In this document: one piece after another, positions 43,311 through 51,011 of the stretch
Layout: each line of letters starts with the position of its first letter
How positions within the stretch are numbered: the first letter of the stretch is position 1
Source of the DNA: Chryseobacterium angstadtii
Lineage (GTDB): Bacteria > Bacteroidota > Bacteroidia > Flavobacteriales > Weeksellaceae
DNA: 64,000 bases
Assembly: GCF_001045465.1 (NCBI RefSeq)
Contig: NZ_LFND01000005.1
Coordinates: 248,001-312,000, forward strand
Reading direction: 5' to 3'
Notes under the pieces: generated by a model
Seen by the model: the letters and a program-made list of their open reading frames with translations, nothing else
Told to the model about the DNA's origin: nothing
Databases searched by the model: none
Made by a program: the position numbers and the translations under genes

Positions 43311-43342
43311 AAAAACGTACATCAGCAGTGGTGTACGTTTTT
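43311..43342 (+). terminator. Terminator of the RND operon
   Basis: AAAACGTACA-tcagcagtgg-TGTACGTTTTT, a perfect 10-bp stem with T tract, 24 nt after the channel gene stop. Confidence 0.9.
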
Positions 43343-43352
43343 ATGTAATACG

Positions 43353-43380
43353 GTTTGAATAGACTTTGCTAAAATAGAGA
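43353..43380 (+). repeat. Left imperfect direct repeat of the AT-rich cassette
   Basis: Begins GTTTGAATAGACTTTGCTAA and continues AAATAGAGA. It resembles 45428-45456 (GTTTGAAATATACTTTACTA and on) apart from a few substitutions and single-base gaps. Together they bracket the three genes 43502-45394. Similarity is seen by eye; in such AT-rich sequence chance cannot be excluded. Confidence 0.45.
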
Positions 43381-43412
43381 TTTTTGTATTTCTAATAAGT
43401 GAATTTATTGTG

Positions 43413-43420
43413 TATATTTG
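43413..43420 (+). promoter_or_regulatory. -7 box for the AT-rich cassette
   Basis: TATATTTG, TAnnTTTG type, 81 nt upstream of the first gene of the cassette. No -33 TTG at the standard spacing was found. Confidence 0.4.
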
Positions 43421-43501
43421 GTTTATAATATTTTTCAGTCATTATTAGCATATTTAAGAAAAACATAAATGTGTTGATAATCGTAAATAGACACATTAAC
43501 C

Positions 43502-44485
43502 ATGATGAAAATTTTAATAGACCCACTTTTTAATAAAAAAGAGATTAGTAGGAAAAAAGAAAACATAATATCTACCGAAGAAGAATTAAAAAAGCAAAAA
43601 TTAATAGCACTTAAAGACGACAATTATTTAGTAGATTCCGGTAGAGTTGAAAAAAAGGATATGAAATTTTTTACTAATGAAAAAACTTATATCTCTAAAA
43701 AACCACATTATAAGTTAAGTGATCTAAAATATATTAATCATTTATTTATTAGAGCTGTTGCTAAAGATATAATTTTTGAGAATGTAGATTTTTCAAAAAC
43801 TATTTTTGAAAGTTCATACCTGAAGGATTGTAGATTTATAAGATGTAACTTTGAAGGAGCAAAGTTTGTAAGCTGTAACTTACAAGGGTCTTATTTTGAA
43901 TGTTGTAAATTTGATTATGTCATTTTTGAGAAGACATTTGTTGATGATGAAATATTTGAATGTGCTCCTAAATTAGATAACTTAAAGTATAAGTTTGCAC
44001 GATCACTAAAATTAAATTATGCCTCGATAGGTGATTATATTAAGTCATCAAAAGCTGTTACCATTGAATTAGAGGCTACAAAGAGTCATTTAAAAGATAG
44101 CTGGCTTTCAGGAGAAGAATGGTATAAATTGAAATATGGGGGGCCAAAACGAAGGATTGAGCAATTTTGGAAATGGACGAAAGTTAGTATTTTAGATTTT
44201 ATTTGGGGAAATGGAGAAAGTTTATGGAGATTAATAAGGTTTAATTTAATAATTTTTGCATTATTAACAGTGTATGATATTTTTGAAAAGAATAATACAA
44301 ACGCTTTTGCAATCTTTAAAGTTTTCACAATTGAAATACCAGGGAACTATTTTGGATTAAAATTAAAAAATAATAATTATTTCGAATATTATGATGATTG
44401 GCTAAATTTAATATTAGTGATTACTAGATTGGTGTCTTTTGGGTTATTAATGTCTATAATTTTAAAAAAATATAATAGACGATGA
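43502..44485 (+). CDS. Pentapeptide-repeat protein with two-helix channel-like domain
   Basis: 327 residues. The first 85 are polar and unrecognised. Residues about 88-150 are pentapeptide repeats (FENVDFSKTIFESSYLKDC, FIRCNFEGAKFVSCNLQGSY) forming a right-handed beta-helix. After a helical linker (LKLNYASIGDYIKSSKAVTIE) and a basic stretch, residues about 240-327 hold helix LIRFNLIIFALLTVYDIF, a loop AFAIFKVFTIEIPGNYFG and helix LNLILVITRLVSFGLLMSIIL. That matches the layout of pentapeptide proteins ending in a two-helix ion-channel domain, but the potassium filter TxGYG is absent. Base composition is much more AT-rich than its neighbours. It overlaps the next gene by 4 nt. Confidence 0.78.
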   Translation: MMKILIDPLFNKKEISRKKENIISTEEELKKQKLIALKDDNYLVDSGRVEKKDMKFFTNEKTYISKKPHYKLSDLKYINHLFIRAVAKDIIFENVDFSKTIFESSYLKDCRFIRCNFEGAKFVSCNLQGSYFECCKFDYVIFEKTFVDDEIFECAPKLDNLKYKFARSLKLNYASIGDYIKSSKAVTIELEATKSHLKDSWLSGEEWYKLKYGGPKRRIEQFWKWTKVSILDFIWGNGESLWRLIRFNLIIFALLTVYDIFEKNNTNAFAIFKVFTIEIPGNYFGLKLKNNNYFEYYDDWLNLILVITRLVSFGLLMSIILKKYNRR

Positions 44486-45111
44486 AAAATATTTATATTT
44501 TTGGCTCGGTAGTCAGGGGTGAGGTTGATCAATATTCTGATATAGATTTGTTATTAATTACTGATGAATTTACAGACAATATTAATGCTAATAAATACTC
44601 AATTTATACCCCGGAAAGAATTAAAGAATTATATATAGAAGGAAATCCATTTGCATGGCATTTATATTATGAGTCTAAGATTGTGTATTCTTCTGGACAA
44701 GATTTTTTAATTGGTTTAGGTAAACCTGCTAAATATAATAATTGCAAATCAGATCTAATAAAATTTAAAAAATTATTTGATGATAGTATTATTTCTATTC
44801 AAAGTAATGATTTTTCTTTAATTTTTGATTTTGCAATGATATTCTTGGCAATTAGAAATTTTGCTACTTGCTATACACTTAGCTTTTACACTAATCCTAT
44901 ATTTAGTAGGAAAGCATTTGAAAGATTATATGATTATCCACTTAAATTGGATGAAAGAGTTAAAGAATTGTTAATGATGTCAAGAATAAGCTCGACAAGA
45001 GGAATAAATTATGACATTAAAGAAGAATATCTATCCTTGTTTAATATGGAGGTGCAAAAAATAGAAAGTTGGTTCAATGAAATTTTAGAAAATTATGAAA
45101 GCAGAGTTTAA
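44482..45111 (+). CDS. Polymerase-beta-type nucleotidyltransferase with helical C-terminal domain
   Basis: 209 residues. N-terminal minimal nucleotidyltransferase with IFGSVVRGEVDQYSDIDLLL: the GS motif and the metal-binding DxD (Asp20 and Asp22 approximately) are intact. Residues from about 90 are all-helical (SDLIKFKKLFDDSIISIQS, FAMIFLAIRNFATCYTLSFY), a layout seen in MNT-HEPN type pairs, here in one chain; a catalytic HEPN RxxxxH is not evident. Such enzymes transfer NMP groups to proteins, drugs or RNA. Start overlaps the pentapeptide gene (ATGA), end overlaps the next gene by 17 nt, so the three are translated together. Confidence 0.78.
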   Translation: MKNIYIFGSVVRGEVDQYSDIDLLLITDEFTDNINANKYSIYTPERIKELYIEGNPFAWHLYYESKIVYSSGQDFLIGLGKPAKYNNCKSDLIKFKKLFDDSIISIQSNDFSLIFDFAMIFLAIRNFATCYTLSFYTNPIFSRKAFERLYDYPLKLDERVKELLMMSRISSTRGINYDIKEEYLSLFNMEVQKIESWFNEILENYESRV

Positions 45112-45394
45112 TAGCAGAGTTGATTTACAAAGAGAGGTAATAAAGATTATTAATAGTAAACCTCTAAAAAAACAATTAACGGGTTTATCAAAGCCTGCGA
45201 TTGATAATTGGTTTGTAAATAATAATATATCAAATGAGTTTTTAAAAAGTATTTTAATTGTCATATCAGAAAAACTTTTTTTTATTGCTAATAAAAGTCA
45301 AGATCAGATTACTGAAGAGTATAGAGATTTACAATTAAGTGTACAGAAAAATATTGAAGATCTAAGAATATTTACAAAAGATCAAATTTCCTAA
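45095..45394 (+). CDS. Small protein of the cassette, possible HTH
   Basis: 99 residues, not recognised. LKKQLTGLSKPAIDNWFVNN (about residues 25-45) could be a helix-turn-helix; the rest is helical with a hydrophobic stretch FLKSILIVISEKLFFIANK and a charged coiled-coil-like end. Starts 17 nt inside the nucleotidyltransferase gene. In a three-gene cassette with a membrane effector-like and an enzyme-like protein, it might be a regulator or specificity factor, but nothing in the sequence proves that. Alternative starts within the overlap cannot be excluded. Confidence 0.65.
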   Translation: MKAEFNSRVDLQREVIKIINSKPLKKQLTGLSKPAIDNWFVNNNISNEFLKSILIVISEKLFFIANKSQDQITEEYRDLQLSVQKNIEDLRIFTKDQIS

Positions 45395-45427
45395 ATATTT
45401 TTTTCTGTAAAATTGTATATGATAATA

Positions 45428-45456
45428 GTTTGAAATATACTTTACTAAAAATAAAA
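45428..45456 (+). repeat. Right imperfect direct repeat of the AT-rich cassette
   Basis: Counterpart of 43353-43380; see there. It lies between the last cassette gene and the convergent gene ending at 45466. Confidence 0.45.
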
Positions 45457-45461
45457 TTTGA

Positions 45462-45480
45462 GGGATCATAGAATGATCCC
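45462..45480. terminator. Hairpin between convergent genes
   Basis: GGGATCAT-aga-ATGATCCC, an 8-bp perfect stem, overlapping the last codons of the minus-strand gene ending at 45466. On the plus strand TTTATCTTTT follows, so it can stop transcription of the cassette. Confidence 0.7.
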
Positions 45481-45819
45481 TTTATCTTTTAAAAACTGAA
45501 TTTCTTTGGATAAAATATTTTTATTTAAATTTTCACCAAATTTGTGTGACCATACGTAATCTAAATAATTGAAAATTTCTTCATCGGTAAGAGCGGAACA
45601 AAAAACATATAAGTTTCTTTTTTCTTTATTATTAAAATGTTCAATAGTGTAACTATTAAATTTGTCCTTCCCGAAATTTTGGTTATCAAAATAGATATTC
45701 TTTTCAATAGCAGCATCTTTTATTAAATCCATAGAATGTTCATAAAAAAAAGATATATCAAGTGGGTCTTCTTCTATAAGGTCGCCCATCAATTGCCAAA
45801 TAAAACTGTTGGTTTTCAT
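45466..45819 (-). CDS. Uncharacterised acidic protein
   Basis: 117 residues, soluble, acidic and AT-rich in coding sequence like the preceding cassette. NSYTIEHFNNKEKRNLYVFCSALTDEEIFNYLDYVWSHKFGENLNKNILSKEIQFLKDKGIIL is the recognisable-looking half, with an aromatic-rich helix, but I do not know the family. Convergent with the cassette, divergent from the GNAT-MarR pair with about 170 bp between. It could be an immunity-type or accessory protein; that is speculation. Confidence 0.65.
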   Translation of the reverse strand: MKTNSFIWQLMGDLIEEDPLDISFFYEHSMDLIKDAAIEKNIYFDNQNFGKDKFNSYTIEHFNNKEKRNLYVFCSALTDEEIFNYLDYVWSHKFGENLNKNILSKEIQFLKDKGIIL

Positions 45820-45945
45820 ATGTAATTTAGCCTTTTTATAATTTCAAAGCTATTAGGTTTTAAAATTAATGAAAATTATATGATTTTTAAAAATATATTT
45901 TAAAGTGTTGAATTATATAAATGACTTTTCTTTTATACAATTTCA

Positions 45946-45977
45946 TTTGGATATATGTAGTAAACTACGTAGTTTTG
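45946..45977 (+). promoter_or_regulatory. Promoter of the GNAT-MarR pair
   Basis: -33 TTTG at 45946-45949 and -7 TAGTTTTG at 45970-45977 with 20 nt between, the Bacteroidota consensus, 13 nt upstream of the GNAT start codon. Confidence 0.7.
45962..45975. promoter_or_regulatory. MarR operator candidate on the GNAT-MarR promoter
   Basis: AAACTACGTAGTTT, a perfect 14-bp palindrome overlapping the -7 element. The downstream MarR protein is the obvious candidate to bind it. Confidence 0.7.
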
Positions 45978-45990
45978 TAATATAAATTTA

Positions 45991-46494
45991 ATGGACATGG
46001 AAATACATATTCAACAACTCAATAATACCTATTCAGATCAGCTGATTGATCTGATTCTCACTATTCAGCAAAAAGAGTTCAATATTCCGATAACGGTAGA
46101 AGATCAGCCGGATCTTAAACAGATTGAAAGTTTTTACATCCAGGCAGGCGGAAATTTCTGGGGTGCATTTATAGATGGAGAACTGGTAGGTTCCATAGCA
46201 TTGGTGAAGTTTGATGAAAAAGAAGCGGCAATAAGAAAGATGTTTGTAAAAAAAGAATTCAGAGGAAAAGAACTGAATATTGCACAGAAACTCCTGGAAA
46301 TTTTAATTACATTTTGCCGGGAGAATAAAATAGATCATTTATATTTAGGAACGGTATCTGTACTCGGAGCGGCCATGCGTTTTTATGAACGAAATCATTT
46401 TGTACAGGTTGAAAAAGAAAATCTGCCGGATACATTTCCGTTGATGAGTGCGGATAATGTTTTTTATAAACTGAAAATAAACGAAGAGATATGA
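45991..46494 (+). CDS. GNAT-family N-acetyltransferase (partner of MarR)
   Basis: 167 residues. LIDLILTIQQKEFNIPI at the start, GGNFWGAFIDGELVGSIALVKFDEKEAAIRKMFVKKEFRG with the acetyl-CoA loop FRGKELNIAQ, and LYLGTVSVLGAAMRFYERNHFVQVEKENLP near the end are GNAT features. Small-molecule or protein substrate unknown. A second ATG at 45997 is equally possible. The stop overlaps the next gene's start (ATGA), so the pair is translationally coupled. Confidence 0.86.
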   Translation: MDMEIHIQQLNNTYSDQLIDLILTIQQKEFNIPITVEDQPDLKQIESFYIQAGGNFWGAFIDGELVGSIALVKFDEKEAAIRKMFVKKEFRGKELNIAQKLLEILITFCRENKIDHLYLGTVSVLGAAMRFYERNHFVQVEKENLPDTFPLMSADNVFYKLKINEEI

Positions 46495-46970
46495 ATATAA
46501 TTGATGAATCGGGGATTCTGGCTATTTCTACAAGATTACAGCGTCTCAGCGAGCAGCTCAGGAAAGATGGGGCCATGATCTATCAGTCTTTTGGGATTGA
46601 TTTTGAGCCGAAATGGTTCCCGGTCATTTTCACCCTGCATCACAAAAAAATGCTCAGTGTGGTTGAAATCGCCAACGAAATAGGGTATACCCATCCTTCC
46701 ACGATAAGCCTGCTCAAAGAACTGGAGAAAAATAAACTGATTCAATCGAAAAAAGATAAACAGGACGAACGCAGAAGACTGATTATCCTGGCTCCGAAAG
46801 GAATTGAGCTGATTGAAAAGATGAAACCGGTTTGGGAACTGATGTCAAAAGTATTAGGGCAGATCGCGGATAATGAAAATAATCTTTTAACTGCAATCAA
46901 TGAAGCAGAAAAAAAAATAAATGAACAGTCTTTTTATCAAAGAGCTTTACAGATTAAAAATGAAAAGTAA
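46491..46970 (+). CDS. MarR-family transcriptional regulator
   Basis: 159 residues. Winged helix with MLSVVEIANEIGYTHPSTISLLKELEKNKLI as recognition region and KKDKQDERRRLIILAPKGIELIEKM as wing. It follows the acetyltransferase in a two-gene operon whose promoter carries a 14-bp palindrome, so autorepression is likely. Other MarR proteins of this size linked with GNAT genes respond to toxic small molecules (family knowledge). No terminator is obvious after it; the next feature is the tRNA gene promoter. Confidence 0.88.
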   Translation: MNIIDESGILAISTRLQRLSEQLRKDGAMIYQSFGIDFEPKWFPVIFTLHHKKMLSVVEIANEIGYTHPSTISLLKELEKNKLIQSKKDKQDERRRLIILAPKGIELIEKMKPVWELMSKVLGQIADNENNLLTAINEAEKKINEQSFYQRALQIKNEK

Positions 46971-47091
46971 ATGAATTGATTGTTAATTATTTGCATGGTC
47001 ATTGGTCCTGTTTTGTTCTTAATGTTGATTCAAATCCTTCAGTATGCAGTGAAATTTTTAATGAATTAAAATAAAAAAAGAGGGGAAAATA

Positions 47092-47122
47092 TTTGTAAAT
47101 GTGGTTTAAATACTTACTTTTG
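47092..47122 (+). promoter_or_regulatory. Promoter of tRNA-Ala
   Basis: TTTG at 47092-47095, 19 nt, then TACTTTTG at 47115-47122: consensus -33/-7 pair, 19 nt before the mature tRNA start. Confidence 0.75.
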
Positions 47123-47141
47123 TACCGCTTTAAGAAAACAA

Positions 47142-47215
47142 GGGGGATTGGCGCAGTTGGCTAGCGCGTTTGACTGGCAGTCAAAAGGTCACGGGTTCGA
47201 ATCCCGTATTCTCCA
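47142..47215 (+). tRNA. tRNA-Ala (anticodon GGC)
   Basis: 74-nt cloverleaf: acceptor GGGGGAT with ATTCTCC, D stem GCGC, anticodon stem TTTGA/TCAAA with loop CTGGCAG giving anticodon GGC at 47176-47178, T arm ACGGG-TTCGAAT-CCCGT. The third acceptor pair is G-U, the classic alanine identity element. The 3' CCA is not encoded (ACTACA follows). A terminator follows at 47223. Its last 41 nt plus the next 2 are duplicated at 51012-51054. Confidence 0.95.
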
Positions 47216-47222
47216 CTACAGC

Positions 47223-47247
47223 AAAGCCCTTTTCACAAGGGCTTTTT
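47223..47247 (+). terminator. Terminator after tRNA-Ala
   Basis: AAAGCCCTT-ttcac-AAGGGCTTTTT: 8-9 bp stem with T tract just past the tRNA 3' end. Confidence 0.88.
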
Positions 47248-47492
47248 ACTTTTTTGAACTTTTTTGGAGTAATTAATACGTACGAAAAGTTTAAGCTTCG
47301 GATGCAGTTCCTTTAATCTGTTTATTTTCTAAACTTTAAAAAGTACTTACCAATATAGTTAGGCTACTTCTATTATCCTTTATTTGTAAAATGAGGGTTG
47401 TGATATTCGTACTATATTAAAATATATTAACATTGATTTTGTAACATTTTCTATGTTTTTGCACTAACTAGTGAATAATTAAAAACATTTAC

Positions 47493-49238
47493 ATGAAAAT
47501 GAAAATAAAAAATATAGTGCAGCTCAGCATTATAGCAGTTTTACTCTGTTTTAAAATCAATGCACAAAATTATCAGCCATTGAATATTGTTAACGGTTTT
47601 AATGCAGACCTTATTGCTAACGGCAATGGACCTGCATCGTCTTCCACTACACAAAGCGTGGATGATCCTGTTAACGGTTATGTATTTATGTCTACAGATT
47701 TTATTAACGGTTCCAATGTAGCTCCCACTTCAGGATTGCCCAGTAACGGATTGATCAATTCTGTCAATACCTCAGGTTTATCATTTCAGTTAGCCCCTTA
47801 TACCGCTGATAATTCTTTGAGGTTAGAGAATACAAATGATTCAGGAGTTCTGACATTTAATGCCAACCCAAAAGCATCAAAAGTGTATATGCTTGCTACA
47901 ACGGGTAGTGGGAGTTCTTCTGCTGAAATCATAGTTACATTTACTGATGGCAGCAACCAGACTTTTTCGGACCAAAACATCAATGACTGGTACTATGCAG
48001 ATTCTTATGCAATATGGGGAATCGGAAGGGTGAGTAGAGTTACGGATAATATTGAAAACAGTACGGATAATCCAAGACTGTATGAAATTGCACTTCCTAT
48101 AAGCTCCACGAATCAGGCCAAAAACATTGCGAATATTTCCGTGACAAAAACGTCATCTGCAATGGGTATTTTGTGTGTATTCGGTTTTTCTTATGTGGTG
48201 GCTAATAGCTGTATCGCTCCGGATACTGTGAGCGCAACCAATATAACTGCAGATTCTGCTGAAATATCCTGGAATTCAATATCAGGAGCTACTTCTTATG
48301 AAATTTACAGAAGTCTTTCCAATACGGCTCCCAATGGCTCCACTCCGGCAACAATTACAGGACTTTCAGGTACGTCTGCAATTATTCAGGGCCTATCTCC
48401 GGCTACTTCATATTACGTGTGGGTAAGATCAAATTGCGGTGGTAGCAGTACAAGTGACTGGAGTCCTGCATTTGCTAATTTTACGACTTTGTGCAGTAGT
48501 GTAAATACTCCGTATACAGAAAATTTTGATTCAGCAAATTGGTATATTCCTAATTGTACTTCATATGAGGACCTAAGTACAGGGGGAAGTTGGGGTGTTA
48601 TAGATGCTACCGGATTAGCTGGTTTTTCTTCAAATGTACTGTATACTTTTACGTCAGATCAGAATGATTCCAATACCTGGTTCTATACGAATGGGATCCA
48701 TTTAGTGGCTGGCAATACCTATGTTCTTACATTTGATTATGCTGATTATGAATCGCCTCAGAGTTTTCAGGTAGTTTATGGATCATCACCAACGTCTTCT
48801 GCAATGAATAATTTGATTCAGGATTATTCTGATGTGAATGTGGGCACATCTACTCCTGCTTCACTTACCCTAACTCCGACGGTAACAGGAGTCTATTATT
48901 TAGGGTTTAATGTGTACACTCCTGCTTCCAGTGGCTTTTTTGGAGCTCTGTTTTTAGATAATTTGTCTTTGGTACAAGGAAATTTAGGAACATCAGATCA
49001 TACATTAGATAAAAACAAGATAAAAGTGTATCCTAATCCAACAACTCATTATTTATATGTAAAGAATGATCAAAAAATTATGACGGTCAATATTTTTGAT
49101 TCTTCCGGAAAAAAAGTTTTATCTGCAGATAGGGTTGATGAAAAAATTGATGTTTCCCAATTACTGCAGGGAAATTATTTTATTACTTTAAAACTGGCAG
49201 ATGGAACAACCTATTCTCAAAAATTTATAAAAAGATAA
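47493..49238 (+). CDS. T9SS-exported surface protein with fibronectin type III domain
   Basis: 581 residues. Signal peptide (about 1-24, ...VLLCFKINAQ), an N-terminal beta-rich domain (about 25-235) with TFNANPKASKVYMLATTGSGSSS, a fibronectin type III domain (about 240-330: APDTVSATNITADSAEISWN to SYYVWVRSNCGGSSTSDWSP), a jelly-roll-like module (about 335-495) and a C-terminal type A sorting domain from KIKVYPNPTTHYLYVKND to QGNYFITLKLADGTTYSQKFIKR. It would cross the outer membrane by the type IX system, of which PorQ is encoded at 17503. Adhesin or enzyme role unknown. First gene inside the putative tRNA-bounded island. Confidence 0.86.
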   Translation: MKMKIKNIVQLSIIAVLLCFKINAQNYQPLNIVNGFNADLIANGNGPASSSTTQSVDDPVNGYVFMSTDFINGSNVAPTSGLPSNGLINSVNTSGLSFQLAPYTADNSLRLENTNDSGVLTFNANPKASKVYMLATTGSGSSSAEIIVTFTDGSNQTFSDQNINDWYYADSYAIWGIGRVSRVTDNIENSTDNPRLYEIALPISSTNQAKNIANISVTKTSSAMGILCVFGFSYVVANSCIAPDTVSATNITADSAEISWNSISGATSYEIYRSLSNTAPNGSTPATITGLSGTSAIIQGLSPATSYYVWVRSNCGGSSTSDWSPAFANFTTLCSSVNTPYTENFDSANWYIPNCTSYEDLSTGGSWGVIDATGLAGFSSNVLYTFTSDQNDSNTWFYTNGIHLVAGNTYVLTFDYADYESPQSFQVVYGSSPTSSAMNNLIQDYSDVNVGTSTPASLTLTPTVTGVYYLGFNVYTPASSGFFGALFLDNLSLVQGNLGTSDHTLDKNKIKVYPNPTTHYLYVKNDQKIMTVNIFDSSGKKVLSADRVDEKIDVSQLLQGNYFITLKLADGTTYSQKFIKR

Positions 49239-49465
49239 GAAATAAGTTATCATAGAAGTAATATTTTCTACTACATCATTAATAAATCCCGTACAATGGG
49301 TTATTAAGTAATGGCTTCAATAGTGAAAAGGTTTGGTTATATTAAAACGATTGAGGTTAAACAATAGATTAAAATCCGTGTATATTAATTTTTATTATTA
49401 TTTAAAGAGGAGATTTCCTTGAAAAATAATTTATCATAGTCTATTTTTTTAGTAGAAAATATTAT

Positions 49466-49473
49466 TACTTTTG
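49466..49473 (+). promoter_or_regulatory. -7 box for the 483-aa exported protein
   Basis: TACTTTTG, TAnnTTTG match, 24 nt upstream of the start at 49498. The 230-bp gap before it contains nothing else that I recognise. Confidence 0.5.
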
Positions 49474-49497
49474 AGTGAACATTTTAAATCAATAATT

Positions 49498-50949
49498 ATG
49501 AGAAAAATTATTTTACCAGCGATCCTTAGTTGTTTTTCCTTTTTAAGTGCGCAAGTAGGTATTAATACGACTACTCCGACGGCAACTTTAGATGTTATTG
49601 CTCAAAATGCAACAAGTACAAGTGTAGATGGTATTATTGCTCCTAGAATTGACAGATTAAGAGCCTTCAATATGTCTGGTGTACCCAATGGAACATTGAT
49701 TTATATTAATAACATTGGTACAGGTTCTGCTACAGGTCAGACTGCAAATGTCACTTCAACCGGATATTATTATTTTGAAGGTACAGCCTGGCAAAAATTA
49801 ACTACGGCTAATATCTACAGCTCAGATGGTACTTTGAATGCAAACCGTACAGTAACTATGGGAACAAATAATATAGCATGGAACAGTACTGCCGCTACAA
49901 CTACAGCCACGAATCTGAATGCCAATAGTGTTACTACAGGAAAAGCTTTGGATATTTCTACAACTGGGCTGACTACAGGAACTGCTTTTAACATTACTTC
50001 TTCTAACGCAGCAACTAATACGAATGGGGTGATAAAAGTAGCCAATACTTCTGCTTCCGGAGCAGGAACTTTTGCCACTTTACAAGCTAATAGTACGGCG
50101 GGATCTGGTTTGAATATACTCAATAATGGAAATGTAGGAGTAGGGATTTCTACTCCCAACAGTACACTGAATATAGAGGGATCTTTTGAGGCCGGCTATA
50201 AAGAAGTTACAGCAAGTACTACTTTAACGGATAAAGACCATTACATTACATTCAGTGGAACTACAGCCAATCAAACAATTACTTTACCAACAGTTCCAGC
50301 CACAGCAGCGGCCTCTTTTTCGGGAAGGATATACAGAATTAAGAATATATCTACACAATCTTTAACCCTTGCGGCGGCGGCAGGTGCTACTTTACGTCCT
50401 ACTTCCACCAATGTCTCCACATACATTTTACCTGCAGGTGCTTATATGGAAGTAGTTTGTAATACTAATTTAGGTGCAGCTGCAGTTTGGGACTTGTCCT
50501 ATTTGGCTCAGACGGTATTGTCAAATGTAGAAATTTATGGAGGTCAGGCTTTGATACCGCCTCATAACTCTTTTGCAGCGGATTTTTCCAATCATACGGT
50601 TGCCACCTATGATACGGCAGATTGGCAGGTTATTTCTAAAACATCTACCAATACCAGTACTTCTGGTACAGGCAGCACTATCAGTATAACGAATGCAAAA
50701 CAAGTTATAGTGTATGAATATCAGGGTACACCATTTACTCTGACTAATCTTTTCCCTATTTTAACTCCGGGTAATAATAGCGGTTTTCCAGATGTATACA
50801 CGGCAAACTTTGTCTCTATCGCCAATACAGGGACAGGTGGTAAAACAAGATTGACAGTAAGTGTTACCAGAAGTGAATTGAATGGTAATGGTACCAACTG
50901 GGCCGGAACATTTTTACTGAATATTCTTTTGGCAAAAAAAGTAAACTAA
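49498..50949 (+). CDS. Exported Thr/Asn-rich surface protein
   Basis: 483 residues from MRKIILPAILSCFSFLSAQ (signal peptide); an upstream in-frame start at 49471 would precede the signal. The mature N-terminus VGINTTTPTATLDV matches the opening of the protein at 51413-52096. The middle is low-complexity, rich in Thr, Ala, Asn and Ser (TGKALDISTTGLTTGTAFNI, LNANSVTT), like phage-tail-fibre or adhesin stalk repeats. About residues 230-330 form a beta-rich module (FSGTTANQTITLPTVPATA, SGRIYRIKNIST). No sorting domain is seen. Second gene of the island. Confidence 0.8.
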   Translation: MRKIILPAILSCFSFLSAQVGINTTTPTATLDVIAQNATSTSVDGIIAPRIDRLRAFNMSGVPNGTLIYINNIGTGSATGQTANVTSTGYYYFEGTAWQKLTTANIYSSDGTLNANRTVTMGTNNIAWNSTAATTTATNLNANSVTTGKALDISTTGLTTGTAFNITSSNAATNTNGVIKVANTSASGAGTFATLQANSTAGSGLNILNNGNVGVGISTPNSTLNIEGSFEAGYKEVTASTTLTDKDHYITFSGTTANQTITLPTVPATAAASFSGRIYRIKNISTQSLTLAAAAGATLRPTSTNVSTYILPAGAYMEVVCNTNLGAAAVWDLSYLAQTVLSNVEIYGGQALIPPHNSFAADFSNHTVATYDTADWQVISKTSTNTSTSGTGSTISITNAKQVIVYEYQGTPFTLTNLFPILTPGNNSGFPDVYTANFVSIANTGTGGKTRLTVSVTRSELNGNGTNWAGTFLLNILLAKKVN

Positions 50950-51011
50950 GGAAAGGTCTAACCTATAAGAAATCAGGTCAATATACTTTAATAGAAAATA
51001 TTTAAACTGAT

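Noticed and set aside
43502..44485. Potassium channel call for the pentapeptide protein
   Set aside because: The two helices and loop fit a channel layout, but the filter TxGYG is absent, so ion selectivity is not claimed.
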